Shown: positions 8,977-21,109, counted from the stretch's first letter. The stretch: 64,000 bases of DNA from Bifidobacterium rousetti (GCF_008698235.1 NZ_PEBH01000008.1:56531-120530); one strand, 5' to 3'. Notes: a model not told the origin generated them from the letters alone. A program made the numbers and translations.

Positions 8977-10317
8977 CTACTGTTCGGTGACGGTGAATCC
9001 CTGTTGTTTGCCGTAGTCGACGAGTTTGGTCTGCCATTTGGCGACCGCGTCATCGAGGTTGCCGTTGCCTTGGAACACGGGGCCGAATTCGTCACCGAAC
9101 GCGGTCATGGAGTATCCCCAGAACGGTGGGAACGTGAAGGATTCCTTCACGTCAAGCGCGGACTGGGCGAGAATCTTGTTGTATTCCTGTCCGCCGAAAT
9201 AGGAGGAGAGTTCGTCGCTGCCTTTGAGGAAGTCCTCGTCCTCGAGGCGCGCCTTGTTGGACGGGAATCCGCCGGCGTCCGTGTAGGCGGCGATGCCTTC
9301 CTCGTCATGGGAGACGAATTCGAGCCATTTCCATGCGGCCTTCTTGTTTTTCGACGAGGCGACGAGCGCGAGCGTGGAGCCGCCGTTCGACGAGTTGATG
9401 GTGTCGGCTCCGGGCCAGACGGGTGTGGGGGCGACCCTCCATTGGCCGGCTGCGGCGGCGGAGCTGCCGGCGAGGTTCGCGGGCATCCAGGCTCCGGTGA
9501 TGACGGCGGCGTTGGTGCCGTCGGCGAAGCTGCGGAACCATTCGTCGGACCAGCTGGGGATGTTCGTGGCGATCAGTCCCTCGTCGATCATGCGCTGCCA
9601 GTAGGCGTTGACTTTCTTGATGGTCTCGTCGTTTGTCAGGCTGATGGTGAGGTTTTCGCCGTCCATGGCGAATGGTTTGGCTCCCGCTTGCGCCCAGAAC
9701 GCGACGATGCTGTTCGAGTCGTTCGTGTCGCCGCCGTAGGAGCTGATGTAGTAGTTGTCGCCGAGCGCGTGGATCTTTTTCGCGTCCTCGTAGAACTCGT
9801 CCCATGTCGTGGGTGGTTCGCTGATGCCGGCTTTGTCGAACGTGGCTTTGTTGTAGAACAGGGCCATGGGGCCGGAGTCCATGGGCACGCCGTAGATGCC
9901 GTCGCCCACGTTCACGGAACTCCACGGGCCGGACGTGTAGTCGTCCTTCCATCCGCTGATCGGATAGGACGACAGGTTCTCCAACGCGCCTTGGGAGCCG
10001 TAGACGATCTGGGGGAGTGTGGAGTATTCGAACTGGACGACGTCGGGCATGCCCGATCCGGCTTCGAACGCGTTGGTGAACGACGAGGTCGTCTTGGGGG
10101 CGGTGCCCACGTTCGTGAGCTTGACCTTGATGTTCGGGTATTTCTTCTCGAATTTCGCGACCAATGGTTTCAACGCGGGCTCCCACGCCCACACGGTCAC
10201 CGTGCCGCTCGCCTCGCCTTCCGTGTCCGCCGACTGTTGTTGGGATGTGCCGCACCCCGACAGTGCGATCATCGACATGGCCGCCACGAGTGCGACGGCC
10301 CGTCCTCCTGTGTTCAT
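8977..10317 (-). CDS. Sugar ABC transporter substrate-binding lipoprotein
   Basis: 446 aa, a family-1 extracellular solute-binding protein. The N-terminus is a lipoprotein signal (hydrophobic stretch then LSGC, with the lipidated Cys about residue 22), followed by VTVWAWEP, typical of carbohydrate-binding members. It is predicted to be tethered outside the membrane and deliver a sugar to a CUT1-type importer. No permease or ATPase gene is next to it, so it must work with a transporter encoded elsewhere or it is an orphan. It has its own promoter-like sequence and terminator, so it is probably a single transcription unit, although it lies beside the beta-glucoside PTS block. Confidence 0.92.
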   Translation of the reverse strand: MNTGGRAVALVAAMSMIALSGCGTSQQQSADTEGEASGTVTVWAWEPALKPLVAKFEKKYPNIKVKLTNVGTAPKTTSSFTNAFEAGSGMPDVVQFEYSTLPQIVYGSQGALENLSSYPISGWKDDYTSGPWSSVNVGDGIYGVPMDSGPMALFYNKATFDKAGISEPPTTWDEFYEDAKKIHALGDNYYISSYGGDTNDSNSIVAFWAQAGAKPFAMDGENLTISLTNDETIKKVNAYWQRMIDEGLIATNIPSWSDEWFRSFADGTNAAVITGAWMPANLAGSSAAAAGQWRVAPTPVWPGADTINSSNGGSTLALVASSKNKKAAWKWLEFVSHDEEGIAAYTDAGGFPSNKARLEDEDFLKGSDELSSYFGGQEYNKILAQSALDVKESFTFPPFWGYSMTAFGDEFGPVFQGNGNLDDAVAKWQTKLVDYGKQQGFTVTEQ

Positions 10318-10419
10318 GATGTGCTCCTTGCCTTCACTTCATCGTGATCCCGGTATCCCTGACAAGCGGATGCCGCGCCGTCCCGGTTGCGTCGTCGCGT
10401 CCGATACGGTTGTTTTCCG

Positions 10420-10448
10420 ATTATAGTCTTCACGGCTTGAAAAAACAG
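10420..10448 (-). promoter_or_regulatory. Promoter of the sugar-binding lipoprotein gene
   Basis: On the minus strand there is a perfect TATAAT (complement of 10420-10425) about 100 nt upstream of the start. The region 17 nt further upstream (CTGTTT) is a poor -35. An imperfect inverted repeat TTCA-AGCCG-TGAA directly precedes the -10 and could be an operator. Confidence 0.5.
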
Positions 10449-10530
10449 GATGTATTGCTACGAATATTTCGCTGTCCGTCCTGTCCGGTGGCGGGGTTTC
10501 CCGGATGGAGAGGACGGTGGCGGGGTTTGG

Positions 10531-11379
10531 TCAGTGGGTGAGTCTGAGTTGGGCGAACATGCGGGCGATGCCGTCGTCGTCGACGTGTGGGGCGGTCAGG
10601 TCGGCGACGTGGGTGAGTTGCGGTGTGGCGTTGCCCATGGCGATGCCGATGCCGGCCGTTTGGATCATCTCAAGGTCGTTCTCGGAGTCGCCGAAGGCGA
10701 TCGTGTCCTCGACCCGGGTACCGTAGTGGGTTGCGACGGTGGTCAGGCCGGTGCCTTTGTCGATGCCGGGGATCATGCCTTCCCCGTTGGCGGGCGCGTC
10801 AAGGCCCATGGATCCTTCGACGATGTGCAGCCGATCGCCGACGAGCCGGCGGATCCGGTCGAGGGTGATCGTGGAGCCGGGTGGGGCGTGGAATGTGCAT
10901 TTCGATGCCGGCATGATCTCGCCCAAGGATACGCCCGATCGTATGGCTTCCTGTCGTGCGATCGTGAGGGACCGCCATTGGTCGCCCCCGTATTCGGGGT
11001 CGATGTCGCGTCGGATGCGTTCGATCAGTCGCAGGTATCCGGGTGACGCCCGCAGTCCCTGGGAGGACTGCCACAGGTGGTTGATGCCGAGCCGGTCGAA
11101 CATGTCGGCGACTTGGGTCACGGTCATCTTGTCAAGGAACCGGTCCTGGAGGAGCGTGCCGTTGATGTCGATCCTCGCGCCGGCCGAGGAGATGATCCCG
11201 TCGAACCCGATGTCGAGGATGTTCCGGCCGATCTGCGGCAGGGCGCGCCCCGTGTCGATGAACACGCGGCATCCGTTGGTTCGGGCCGTGCGGATCGCCT
11301 CCACGGCCGATGGTGGGATGTGTTTGCTGCTGTCGCACAGGGTGCCGTCGATGTCGAGGAACACCAGTCTGCCTGTCAT
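10531..11379 (-). CDS. Cof-type HAD hydrolase (sugar-phosphate phosphatase-like)
   Basis: 282 aa, the normal length for HAD subfamily IIB (Cof/YidA). Motif I is FLDIDGTL near residue 10, with nucleophile Asp9 and acid Asp11. Motif II is the DTGR segment (about 42) and motif IV is GDSENDLEM near residue 230. The family dephosphorylates phosphorylated sugars or nucleotides in the cytoplasm. It lies 78 nt downstream of the 6-phospho-beta-glucosidase gene, separated by a terminator-like hairpin, so it may be a partly independent last gene of the beta-glucoside operon. The exact substrate cannot be told from sequence. Confidence 0.92.
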   Translation of the reverse strand: MTGRLVFLDIDGTLCDSSKHIPPSAVEAIRTARTNGCRVFIDTGRALPQIGRNILDIGFDGIISSAGARIDINGTLLQDRFLDKMTVTQVADMFDRLGINHLWQSSQGLRASPGYLRLIERIRRDIDPEYGGDQWRSLTIARQEAIRSGVSLGEIMPASKCTFHAPPGSTITLDRIRRLVGDRLHIVEGSMGLDAPANGEGMIPGIDKGTGLTTVATHYGTRVEDTIAFGDSENDLEMIQTAGIGIAMGNATPQLTHVADLTAPHVDDDGIARMFAQLRLTH

Positions 11380-11403
11380 GCCCGTGATGTCCTTTCCTAT
11401 GGG

Positions 11404-11444
11404 AGGGGGCCGCCGGTCCGTGTCATTTCGGATCGACGGCCCCT
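11404..11444 (-). terminator. Hairpin between bglA-like and HAD genes
   Basis: An interrupted stem: GGGGCCG pairs with CGGCCCC and GGTCCG with CGGATC around a short loop. There is no clear T-run on the minus strand, so it may be a partial terminator or a processing/stability hairpin. Confidence 0.5.
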
Positions 11445-11457
11445 CATGTCCGTGGTT

Positions 11458-15050
<3,593 letters not shown>

Positions 15051-15926
15051 TTATGCCGGTTGGGCGGTGGGGGAGTCGAACGCGTCGGGGCGTACGTCGC
15101 GCACCACGTTGGCGATGTGGTAGGCGAGGTAGCCTTTCTCGGCGTCGGTGACCTTGGCCTTGTAGTTCATTTCGATGAACAGGGCGATCTTCGACGCGCA
15201 GTCCGCGGCCTGCGGGTACTCCGTCAGGGAGAGCCGGTACAGCATGGTGTCCGTGTTCTCCTGGGATTCGCGCTTGTCGAGCACGCGTTTGACGAAGAAC
15301 TGCAGGTGGCGCATGAACCGCTCGTAGTGCAGTGACGTCTCGTCGAACTCGATCGAGAAATGCACGCGGATGATCTCGAGGATCGTGGCGATGAGCCTCG
15401 GGGCGCGCATGGTCACGTCGAAATCGTGGTTCATGGACGCGTTGACGATGTGCAACGCGATGGACCCGACCTCGCTGTCCGAGATGCGCACGTCCATGTG
15501 CCGTTCGATGATCGCCCTCGCCTTCGAGGCCAGGGCGTACTCCCGCCGGTAGATCTGTTTGATTTCCATGAGGAACGGGTTCTGCAGGACAAGGCCGCGT
15601 TTCTCACGTTCCAACGACAGGCAGATATGGTCCATCAGCGTGATGTAGATGTTCTCGCTGAGTTCCAGATCGGACTCCCGTCGGATCATGGCGACGATCT
15701 CCTCGGTGATGGTGAAGTAGACGTCCGGGACCGTGTCGAGCAGTTCCTCGACCCGGTTGAGCACCGTCTTGTCCTCGGGCAGGAAACGCTTCTCCACCTT
15801 GGACTCGTCCAGTTCGTCACCGTTGCGTCGGTTGAAGCAGATGCCCTTGCCGGTGACGACCATCTCCTGGCCGTCCTCGGACAGCACCACCGCGACGTTG
15901 TTATTGCAGACCCTGAGAATCCTCAT
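15051..15926 (-). CDS. licT: BglG/LicT-family transcriptional antiterminator
   Basis: 291 aa. Residues 1-60 (MRILRVCNNNVAVVLSEDGQE…GKGICFNRRNGDEL) form the CAT RNA-binding domain. PRD1 follows, with conserved His in MDHICLSL and ALHIVNA, then PRD2, with His in LHYERFMRHL and YLAYHIANVV. These histidines are phosphorylated by the PTS to set activity. The protein is predicted to bind RAT hairpins in its regulon's mRNA leaders and prevent termination. AGGAGG lies 8 nt before the ATG. The start overlaps the stop of a small upstream ORF (ATGA). A GTG start at 16016 would add 30 residues but lies outside the conserved domain. Confidence 0.94.
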   Translation of the reverse strand: MRILRVCNNNVAVVLSEDGQEMVVTGKGICFNRRNGDELDESKVEKRFLPEDKTVLNRVEELLDTVPDVYFTITEEIVAMIRRESDLELSENIYITLMDHICLSLEREKRGLVLQNPFLMEIKQIYRREYALASKARAIIERHMDVRISDSEVGSIALHIVNASMNHDFDVTMRAPRLIATILEIIRVHFSIEFDETSLHYERFMRHLQFFVKRVLDKRESQENTDTMLYRLSLTEYPQAADCASKIALFIEMNYKAKVTDAEKGYLAYHIANVVRDVRPDAFDSPTAQPA

Positions 15927-16009
15927 CGGGCGACCTCCTCTCCACCAAGAGGGGAGACGCGGACGACCGCACATGGCATACCGGGAGACACAGGGTTGAT
16001 GTTCGGCAT
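15923..16009 (-). CDS. 28-codon leader ORF coupled to licT
   Basis: A strong ribosome site (GAGGAGGTG) precedes ATG 16009. The ORF encodes 28 residues (starting MPNINPVSPGMPCAVV, ending EEVAR). Its TGA overlaps the licT ATG in an ATGA junction, and licT's own AGGAGG lies inside it. This looks like translational coupling or a leader peptide. No known family is recognised. It could be a chance ORF, but the ribosome site is better than most in the region. Confidence 0.55.
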   Translation of the reverse strand: MPNINPVSPGMPCAVVRVSPLGGEEVAR

Positions 16010-16058
16010 GACTCACCTCCTCGTCAAAAAGACCTCGTTATCTTTCTGTTCAAGAAGC

Positions 16059-16089
16059 CAGATCACGCCCACTGAAGGTAACAATTCTC
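16059..16089 (-). promoter_or_regulatory. Possible RAT-like sequence in the licT leader
   Basis: The minus strand reads GAATTGTTACC…, similar to the 5' half of the known RAT consensus (GGATTGTTACTG…). The 3' half (GGGCGTGATC) matches poorly. A T-run (CTTTTTGAC) follows about 30 nt downstream, as expected if a terminator overlapped it, but no clear stem was found. Weak candidate. Confidence 0.3.
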
Positions 16090-16120
16090 AGCAACTTCGA
16101 AAGTGAATATAGCATGAACG

Positions 16121-16130
16121 CCGATATCGG
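16121..16130. promoter_or_regulatory. CCGATATCGG palindrome upstream of the licT leader
   Basis: Identical to the palindrome at 8860. It lies about 112 nt upstream of the leader ORF and just upstream of a TATATT sequence on the minus strand that could be a -10 element. Confidence 0.3.
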
Positions 16131-16175
16131 GCAATCCCGGCGTGTCCGCATGGGGAGGACGGCATACTGGCCGTT

Positions 16176-16412
16176 TTAGTGCGGGTCGTCGTCCGGGAAC
16201 CACAGGTTGAACGGGTCGGCGGGGTCGGGCCACCACACGTGGTCGTGCGTGCACGCCCACCCGTCCATACGCCCGTCGGGATCATGGTGCATGGTCAGGG
16301 GGCGTCCGCAGTCGGCGCACCGCCATGCGTGGACGGGCAGTGGCGGGGACGGGGCGTGCCTGGGATGGTGTCGCGTGACGCCGGTCGGTCGTGTGGTCGT
16401 GTAAAGGGGCAT
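16176..16412 (-). CDS. Small zinc-ribbon-like hypothetical protein
   Basis: 78 aa. GGAGG lies 6 nt before the ATG. WRCADCGRPL provides a CxxC pair; a later Cys and several His (WACTHDHVWW) could complete a metal site. The acidic end (FPDDDPH) is uncharged by any recognised domain. No family was recognised. It stands between the bgl block and a pair of membrane proteins, on the same strand. Confidence 0.6.
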   Translation of the reverse strand: MPLYTTTRPTGVTRHHPRHAPSPPLPVHAWRCADCGRPLTMHHDPDGRMDGWACTHDHVWWPDPADPFNLWFPDDDPH

Positions 16413-16568
16413 CCTTGGCCTCCAATCGGATTGGCCCCGTCCGTCCTTGGACGGGATATGACCCCCACCATAAGCGGAAGGCGCTGTCAGTGGCGAATCG
16501 ACGGGCCGATGGTGTGCATAACCCCCAGAATGTTGTGGACAACCCCAGTGACAGAGATGGAATGAGCG

Positions 16569-17171
16569 TTACGCCTGGTGGAGTCGGCTGGCGGGGTCGA
16601 ACATGATCCATGCCCCGTTGTCGTCCATGCGGACGGTCGGATGCGGCAGGAGCCTGTCGAAGTCTTTCGGATAGTGGTTCAATTCGTCGGCGAGACCCGG
16701 GTCGAGGGGCGTGGCGGAGGCGAGGCGGATGCGGTTGCCCTGGATCTCGAACCGGCCCAGCAGGAGCGTGCCGTTGTGGCCGTATACCGGCCAGTCGAAC
16801 GTGCCGCGCGCGTCCCGGTCCCACAGGACCGTATACGCATGAGCCAGCTCGTCGTCATTCGGGTCGCTATACCGGTTGCGGGTGACGATGGGGGCGTCGA
16901 ACACGGTCGCGCGGACGGCGGTCACCGGTTCGGGCACCGTGATCCTAGGCTCCCTGATGAGACTGGTGAGTCTGGACGCCAGCCATGTGACGCCGATGAC
17001 GATCAGGACGCGAATGATCCAGATGACGGGCGACGGGCCGGGGATGAACAGGCAGCCGATCAGGGAGACGACGAACGCGGCGGCGGCCACGTGCGAGGCA
17101 TGGGCCTGTTCCGTCTTCCATGTGGAGACCGCGAGATCCCGGTCCCCGTCGAACCATGTGCCTGTCATCAT
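16569..17171 (-). CDS. Hypothetical membrane protein (paralog of next gene)
   Basis: 200 aa with two adjacent transmembrane helices (about residues 27-46 with FVVSLIGCLFIPGPSP, and 48-68), then a soluble C-terminal domain. It is clearly similar to the product of 17168-17833 in layout and in motifs (FIPGP.PV.W; TVLW…F..PV…GRLL/TLLL.G.FEI…RIRL; FD.L.P…V..DD…W…DP). The genes overlap by 4 nt (ATGA), so they are translated together. Function unknown. Confidence 0.75.
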   Translation of the reverse strand: MMTGTWFDGDRDLAVSTWKTEQAHASHVAAAAFVVSLIGCLFIPGPSPVIWIIRVLIVIGVTWLASRLTSLIREPRITVPEPVTAVRATVFDAPIVTRNRYSDPNDDELAHAYTVLWDRDARGTFDWPVYGHNGTLLLGRFEIQGNRIRLASATPLDPGLADELNHYPKDFDRLLPHPTVRMDDNGAWIMFDPASRLHQA

Positions 17172-17833
17172 GATGCCGCCTTCGTTCGTCCACCGGTTTG
17201 TCCGGTCAGGTCGATGCGGTGGTCCGGGTCATACAGGAGCCACCTGCGGTCGTCATCCAGGATGACGCCCGCGGACCGAGGGTACAGGAGGTCGAATTCG
17301 TCGGGATCGTGTTCCGCCCGGTATGCCGTGACGGTGGCCACGGGACGCGTATCGACCAGCCGGATGCGGGTGTCGTGGATTTCGAACACGCCTGTCAGGA
17401 GCCTACCGTCCTTGTCGTGGACGGGCAGGGTGAACGAACCGGCTTGGCCGACGGTCCACAGGATCGTCGGGATCGAGCAATACGGGACGGGCCCGTCCCC
17501 GGAATGGTCCGAGGCGATCGGCAGGACCAGCAGCATGCCCGTCCGCACGGCGGTCAGTCCTTCCGGCGGATGGATGCTCCTGCGGGCCAGCCGGTCGCAC
17601 AGGAATGCCATGAGGATCGGCAATGCGATGACGAGCAGCGCGTACATCATCCATCTGACCGGTGCGGGGCCGGGGATGAACGGGCATGCGGCCAGGCCGA
17701 GCACGAGCGTGACCGGCGCGGCCCACGCCTTGTTGCTGTGCTCGTTCCTCCATATGCGGGCCGCATACTGCGCGTTCCCGTCAACCCACTCTGAACCCAT
17801 GCCTTCCATCATCCCATCCGAACATGCCGGCAT
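17168..17833 (-). CDS. Hypothetical membrane protein (paralog of previous gene)
   Basis: Up to 221 aa. The start is uncertain: no good ribosome site precedes the first ATG, and ATG at 17812, 17809 or 17800 is equally plausible. Two hydrophobic helices (VTLVLGLAACPFIPGPAP and MMYALLVIALPILMAFL) precede a soluble domain homologous to the downstream gene's. First gene of the pair. Confidence 0.72.
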   Translation of the reverse strand: MPACSDGMMEGMGSEWVDGNAQYAARIWRNEHSNKAWAAPVTLVLGLAACPFIPGPAPVRWMMYALLVIALPILMAFLCDRLARRSIHPPEGLTAVRTGMLLVLPIASDHSGDGPVPYCSIPTILWTVGQAGSFTLPVHDKDGRLLTGVFEIHDTRIRLVDTRPVATVTAYRAEHDPDEFDLLYPRSAGVILDDDRRWLLYDPDHRIDLTGQTGGRTKAAS

Positions 17834-17853
17834 GGTGTCATGAAAGTGAACAA

Positions 17854-17888
17854 GAGACCATGCCCCGCTGATACGGGCTCATGGTCTC
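17854..17888. terminator. Hairpin upstream of the paralogous membrane-protein pair
   Basis: GAGACCATG pairs with CATGGTCTC, with an inner CCCG/CGGG pairing and a short loop. There is no clear T-run on either strand. It lies between the end of the 18070-18930 transcript and the start of the membrane-protein pair. Confidence 0.45.
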
Positions 17889-17953
17889 ACGGATGGGAAT
17901 ATGGCGGGCCGGACGGGGGTCGGGGACGATATGATGCCTGTTTTGGACGGGTC

Positions 17954-18040
17954 CGGCCGGTGTGACGCTCATATTCGCCGGCAGGCCTGTCCTCGCTCCG
18001 TCGCGTACGGCCGTTCACGGTTGTGCTGTCACACCGGCCG
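17954..18040. repeat. 13-bp perfect inverted repeat with a 61-nt loop
   Basis: CGGCCGGTGTGAC at 17954-17966 and its exact complement at 18028-18040, downstream of the DUF4190-like gene. The stem is strong enough to form in RNA. It may be part of the 3' end structure or a protein-binding site. Confidence 0.5.
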
Positions 18041-18069
18041 CACGCGACCTTTTTCCTGTGATTCACGGC

Positions 18070-18930
18070 TTATTGCGCGGTCCACGTGTGGTCCCAGACG
18101 GTGACGTTGCTGGTGTGGATGAGCATGCGCAGTTTCGGACTGGACTGGGTGGCGACCATGGACGGCAGCGTGTCGACGAACTGTTGCATGCCGCTCTGGT
18201 CGAGCGAATCCATCTGGGAGCCGAGCTGGGCGGCGACCTGGTCGTATCCGGCGGGCAGGGCGATGTCCATGACGAGCGTGTCGCCTTCGCCCCGGTAGGT
18301 GATCTGCGCGCCGGTCCCGTCGAACGAGGAGCCGATCGCGGTTTTCATCTGCGCCTGGAACAACTGGCTTTCGGCCAATGCCTGCATGGACGGGAACGGT
18401 TTCGCCGACAGCTCCTGTTTCTTCGACTCGCCTTCCGTGCCGGTGGAGCCCGCGTCTGGGGTCTGTTTCGGCTTTGAGCTGGGGACGGTGGCGGTGACGG
18501 ATGACGGGTCTTTCAACGCCTGGAGGACCGACTGGCCCATGACGACGCCGGCCGTGACGCTCAACGCGCCCATGATGATGCTGATGATGATGCCGGCGAC
18601 GGCGAGGCCCTTGCCGCGTTCCCGGCGATGGTTGATCTGGACGAGCGCGACGATTGACACGATCAGGCCGACCAGCCACAGGAGGAACGAGAGGATGAAA
18701 CCGACGACCGCGCACGTGTTCATCTTGGGTTTGCCGGCGCGGTGGTCGGATCGGTTCCGCGGGTCGTCCCATCCGCCGGGCGTGGGCGCGCCCGTGGGAG
18801 CGGGGTTCCTCCACGCCTCGTCGCGTGTCGGGCGGGGTTGCCGGGGGCCCGGGAACGAGCTGGACGGGGTCGGATTGTAGGACGGCGGCTGCGGGTAACG
18901 GCCGTCGTACGACTGCTGTGGATCGGACAT
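18070..18930 (-). CDS. DUF4190-like membrane protein with extracellular domain
   Basis: 286 aa. A Pro/Ser-rich cytoplasmic head (about 1-68) precedes two transmembrane helices joined by VQINHRRERGKGLAVAG, characteristic of DUF4190 proteins. A Ser/Thr-rich linker leads to a C-terminal extracellular domain of about 110 aa (…FPSMQALAESQLFQAQMKTAIGSSFDGTGAQITYRGEGDTLVMDIALP…). This architecture is common in actinobacterial envelope proteins of unknown function. It is the most downstream gene of the minus-strand envelope series. Confidence 0.75.
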   Translation of the reverse strand: MSDPQQSYDGRYPQPPSYNPTPSSSFPGPRQPRPTRDEAWRNPAPTGAPTPGGWDDPRNRSDHRAGKPKMNTCAVVGFILSFLLWLVGLIVSIVALVQINHRRERGKGLAVAGIIISIIMGALSVTAGVVMGQSVLQALKDPSSVTATVPSSKPKQTPDAGSTGTEGESKKQELSAKPFPSMQALAESQLFQAQMKTAIGSSFDGTGAQITYRGEGDTLVMDIALPAGYDQVAAQLGSQMDSLDQSGMQQFVDTLPSMVATQSSPKLRMLIHTSNVTVWDHTWTAQ

Positions 18931-19044
18931 GAGATGTGTTCCCTTCCTTGTCGACTCCGCACGGAATATGCGGATGGTGGAGGGCCTCCCGCGCGCCTCG
19001 CACGCGCTACACCGGGCCTGGACCGCTCGGGGAGGCCAGTTTGG

Positions 19045-19935
19045 TCATTCGCCGGACGGTGAGCCGGTTTCCATGGCGGCGACGACCTGCCCGTACATGT
19101 CCCGGTAGCCGGCGGGCGTGGACGCGGGCAGGACCACGGTCTTCGCGTTGTCCGACTCGGCCAGGGTGCGCATCACGTCGAGGTACTGGTTGAACAGGAC
19201 CACGGTGTTCACGTCCCGGATATCCATGCCGGCCGCCTGGAGGCTTTTGATCTGGTCGACGATGCCGTTGGCGATCTCACGCCGGTAGTTGGCCTGGCCC
19301 TCGCCCTGCAAGCGGGTGCGTTCGGCCTCGGCCGTAGCCTCGGTCTCGATCTGGATGCGCTGGGCTTCGGCCCGCTGGCGGGTGGCCTCCTTCTCGCGTT
19401 GGGCGGCGTTGATCGAATCCATCGAGTTCTTGACCTCGTCGCTGGGGTCGATCGCGGTGACGAGCGTCTTGACGACGGTGAACCCGAACTTCGCCATTTC
19501 GGCGCCGACCGTGCGTTGCACGTCGCTGGCGACGTCATCCTTCCTGGCGAACGCGTCGTCCAGGGTGAGCGCGGGCACGGCGCTGCGCAGCGCGTCCTCC
19601 ATGTAGGAGCGCAACTGGGCGGCCGGGTCGTGCAGCTCGTAGAACGCGGTGGCCACGTTGTTCGGGTCGACGCGGAACTGGGTGGACGCGACCACGGTCA
19701 CGAACACGTTGTCCAAGGTTTTCGTCTGGAGTTTCACGTCGAGCTGGTTGACGCGCATGTTGGTCTTCATGGCGATCCGGTCGACGTACGGGATCTTCAC
19801 GTGCAAGCCCGCGTACGAGACGGTGTGGTATTTGCCGAGCCGTTCGATGATGAACGCCGACTGTTGGGGCACGACGTACAGTCCCGCGCACACGGTCGCG
19901 AGGATCAGCAGGAGCAGGACGATGATGATGGGCAT
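19045..19935 (-). CDS. SPFH/stomatin-prohibitin family membrane protein
   Basis: 296 aa. One N-terminal transmembrane helix (2-22), then the SPFH domain (QQSAFIIERLGKYH…, ALRSAVPALTLDDAFARKDDV…) and a long Ala/Glu/Arg coiled coil (AAQREKEATRQRAEAQRIQIETEATAEAERTRLQGEGQA) usual for stomatin-like proteins. These form oligomeric membrane scaffolds that organise other proteins. It is followed 13 nt upstream (minus-strand order) by the DUF805 gene, and is likely co-transcribed with it. Confidence 0.92.
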   Translation of the reverse strand: MPIIIVLLLLILATVCAGLYVVPQQSAFIIERLGKYHTVSYAGLHVKIPYVDRIAMKTNMRVNQLDVKLQTKTLDNVFVTVVASTQFRVDPNNVATAFYELHDPAAQLRSYMEDALRSAVPALTLDDAFARKDDVASDVQRTVGAEMAKFGFTVVKTLVTAIDPSDEVKNSMDSINAAQREKEATRQRAEAQRIQIETEATAEAERTRLQGEGQANYRREIANGIVDQIKSLQAAGMDIRDVNTVVLFNQYLDVMRTLAESDNAKTVVLPASTPAGYRDMYGQVVAAMETGSPSGE

Positions 19936-19948
19936 GATTGGTTCCTTG

Positions 19949-21109
19949 TCAACGGTCGAATCGGGTGCCTGTCGGGTCGGACGGGCGGGTCATGAGCAGG
20001 ATCCATACGACGGTCACGGTGATCGCGCCAAGCAGGCCGACGATGAGCATGCCCGCGGTCAACGGGGTCGCCGGGTTCATGACGGGCTGGCCATCATGCT
20101 CGTACGCGTACCCGTAGGAGGCGGTCGACGCGATCAGCCCGGCCAGTCCGACGCCCATGAGGATCCCGGACACGAACCCGCCCGCGTACAGGAGCGCGAG
20201 CCACCATCCGGGCTTGCCGGCGTCGTGCAGGCGGCGGACCGCGATGGCGAGGGACGGCAGGAACGTGGCCAACCCCCAGATGACGTTGATGAACGGGATC
20301 CACGAGACCACGAGGCCCACGAGGAACAGGAACAGCATCGCGAACCAGAACTCGCTGCGCGAGGCGCGCCCGTCGAACCGCACGTACCCGGTCCAGTAGC
20401 GGCGGATCGCGTCACCGAACGGGCATCCCGGCCACGGCAGCCGGTCCGGGACCCGAGGCGTGTCGTACGCGTACGCGGGCGCCCCCTGATACGCTTGCGG
20501 CCCGTACTGCGCGTACCCGTTCATGGGGGCGGGCATGGACGTCATGCCCGCCGGCGGTTGGGGCGTGCCGGTGTAGCCCTGCGTCTGCCAGGACGGACCA
20601 TAGTCGGGCGCGACATACGGTTGGGATGCCGATTGGGGTTGCGGCATGGACGGTCGGAACCGGGGGTCCGCCGGCATGGGGGAAGACTGTTGCGCTGTCG
20701 GCTGCGGCGTACCGTACGGTTCGCCGGCCGGCTGCCGGCCGTATTCCGGTTGCGCCGTGGCCGACTGGACCGGCGTGCCGGAGGGCAGGGCCGGTTGGGC
20801 GTATGGTTGCGGGTTCGCGGTCACCGGCGTGGAGGCGGGCGCCCATGGGCCGGTGGGGGATGAGGGCGAACCGGATGACGGGGTCGACGTGCCGGTTGCC
20901 GTGGACGGCCATGACGGGGATTCGGGTTCACTCCCTGTGGCAAGACCCTGTTGCATGGGGGCCGTGGGTTCCGGCGTTACGGGCTCGATGGTTTTCGGCG
21001 GCGTGGACTGTGGTGACGGGTTGGTCGGGGTCCATGATTCGACCGGCTGGGCCGGCTGGTGGTCGGGGGTGGGGTCGATGGGGTGTGGTTGCGGATCGGT
21101 GTCGGTCAT
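19949..21109 (-). CDS. DUF805 membrane protein with Pro/Gln-rich head
   Basis: 386 aa. The first 245 residues are a Pro/Ser/Gln/Tyr-rich low-complexity segment. The C-terminal part (FGDAIRRYWTGYVRFDGRASRSEFWFAMLF…AVRRLHDAGKPGWW) is a DUF805 domain with its conserved FDGRASRSEFW and RRLHD motifs and several transmembrane helices. The start at 21109 has AGGAAC upstream; the longer in-frame ORF belongs to the neighbour in another frame. DUF805 proteins are inner-membrane proteins of unknown function. Confidence 0.88.
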   Translation of the reverse strand: MTDTDPQPHPIDPTPDHQPAQPVESWTPTNPSPQSTPPKTIEPVTPEPTAPMQQGLATGSEPESPSWPSTATGTSTPSSGSPSSPTGPWAPASTPVTANPQPYAQPALPSGTPVQSATAQPEYGRQPAGEPYGTPQPTAQQSSPMPADPRFRPSMPQPQSASQPYVAPDYGPSWQTQGYTGTPQPPAGMTSMPAPMNGYAQYGPQAYQGAPAYAYDTPRVPDRLPWPGCPFGDAIRRYWTGYVRFDGRASRSEFWFAMLFLFLVGLVVSWIPFINVIWGLATFLPSLAIAVRRLHDAGKPGWWLALLYAGGFVSGILMGVGLAGLIASTASYGYAYEHDGQPVMNPATPLTAGMLIVGLLGAITVTVVWILLMTRPSDPTGTRFDR

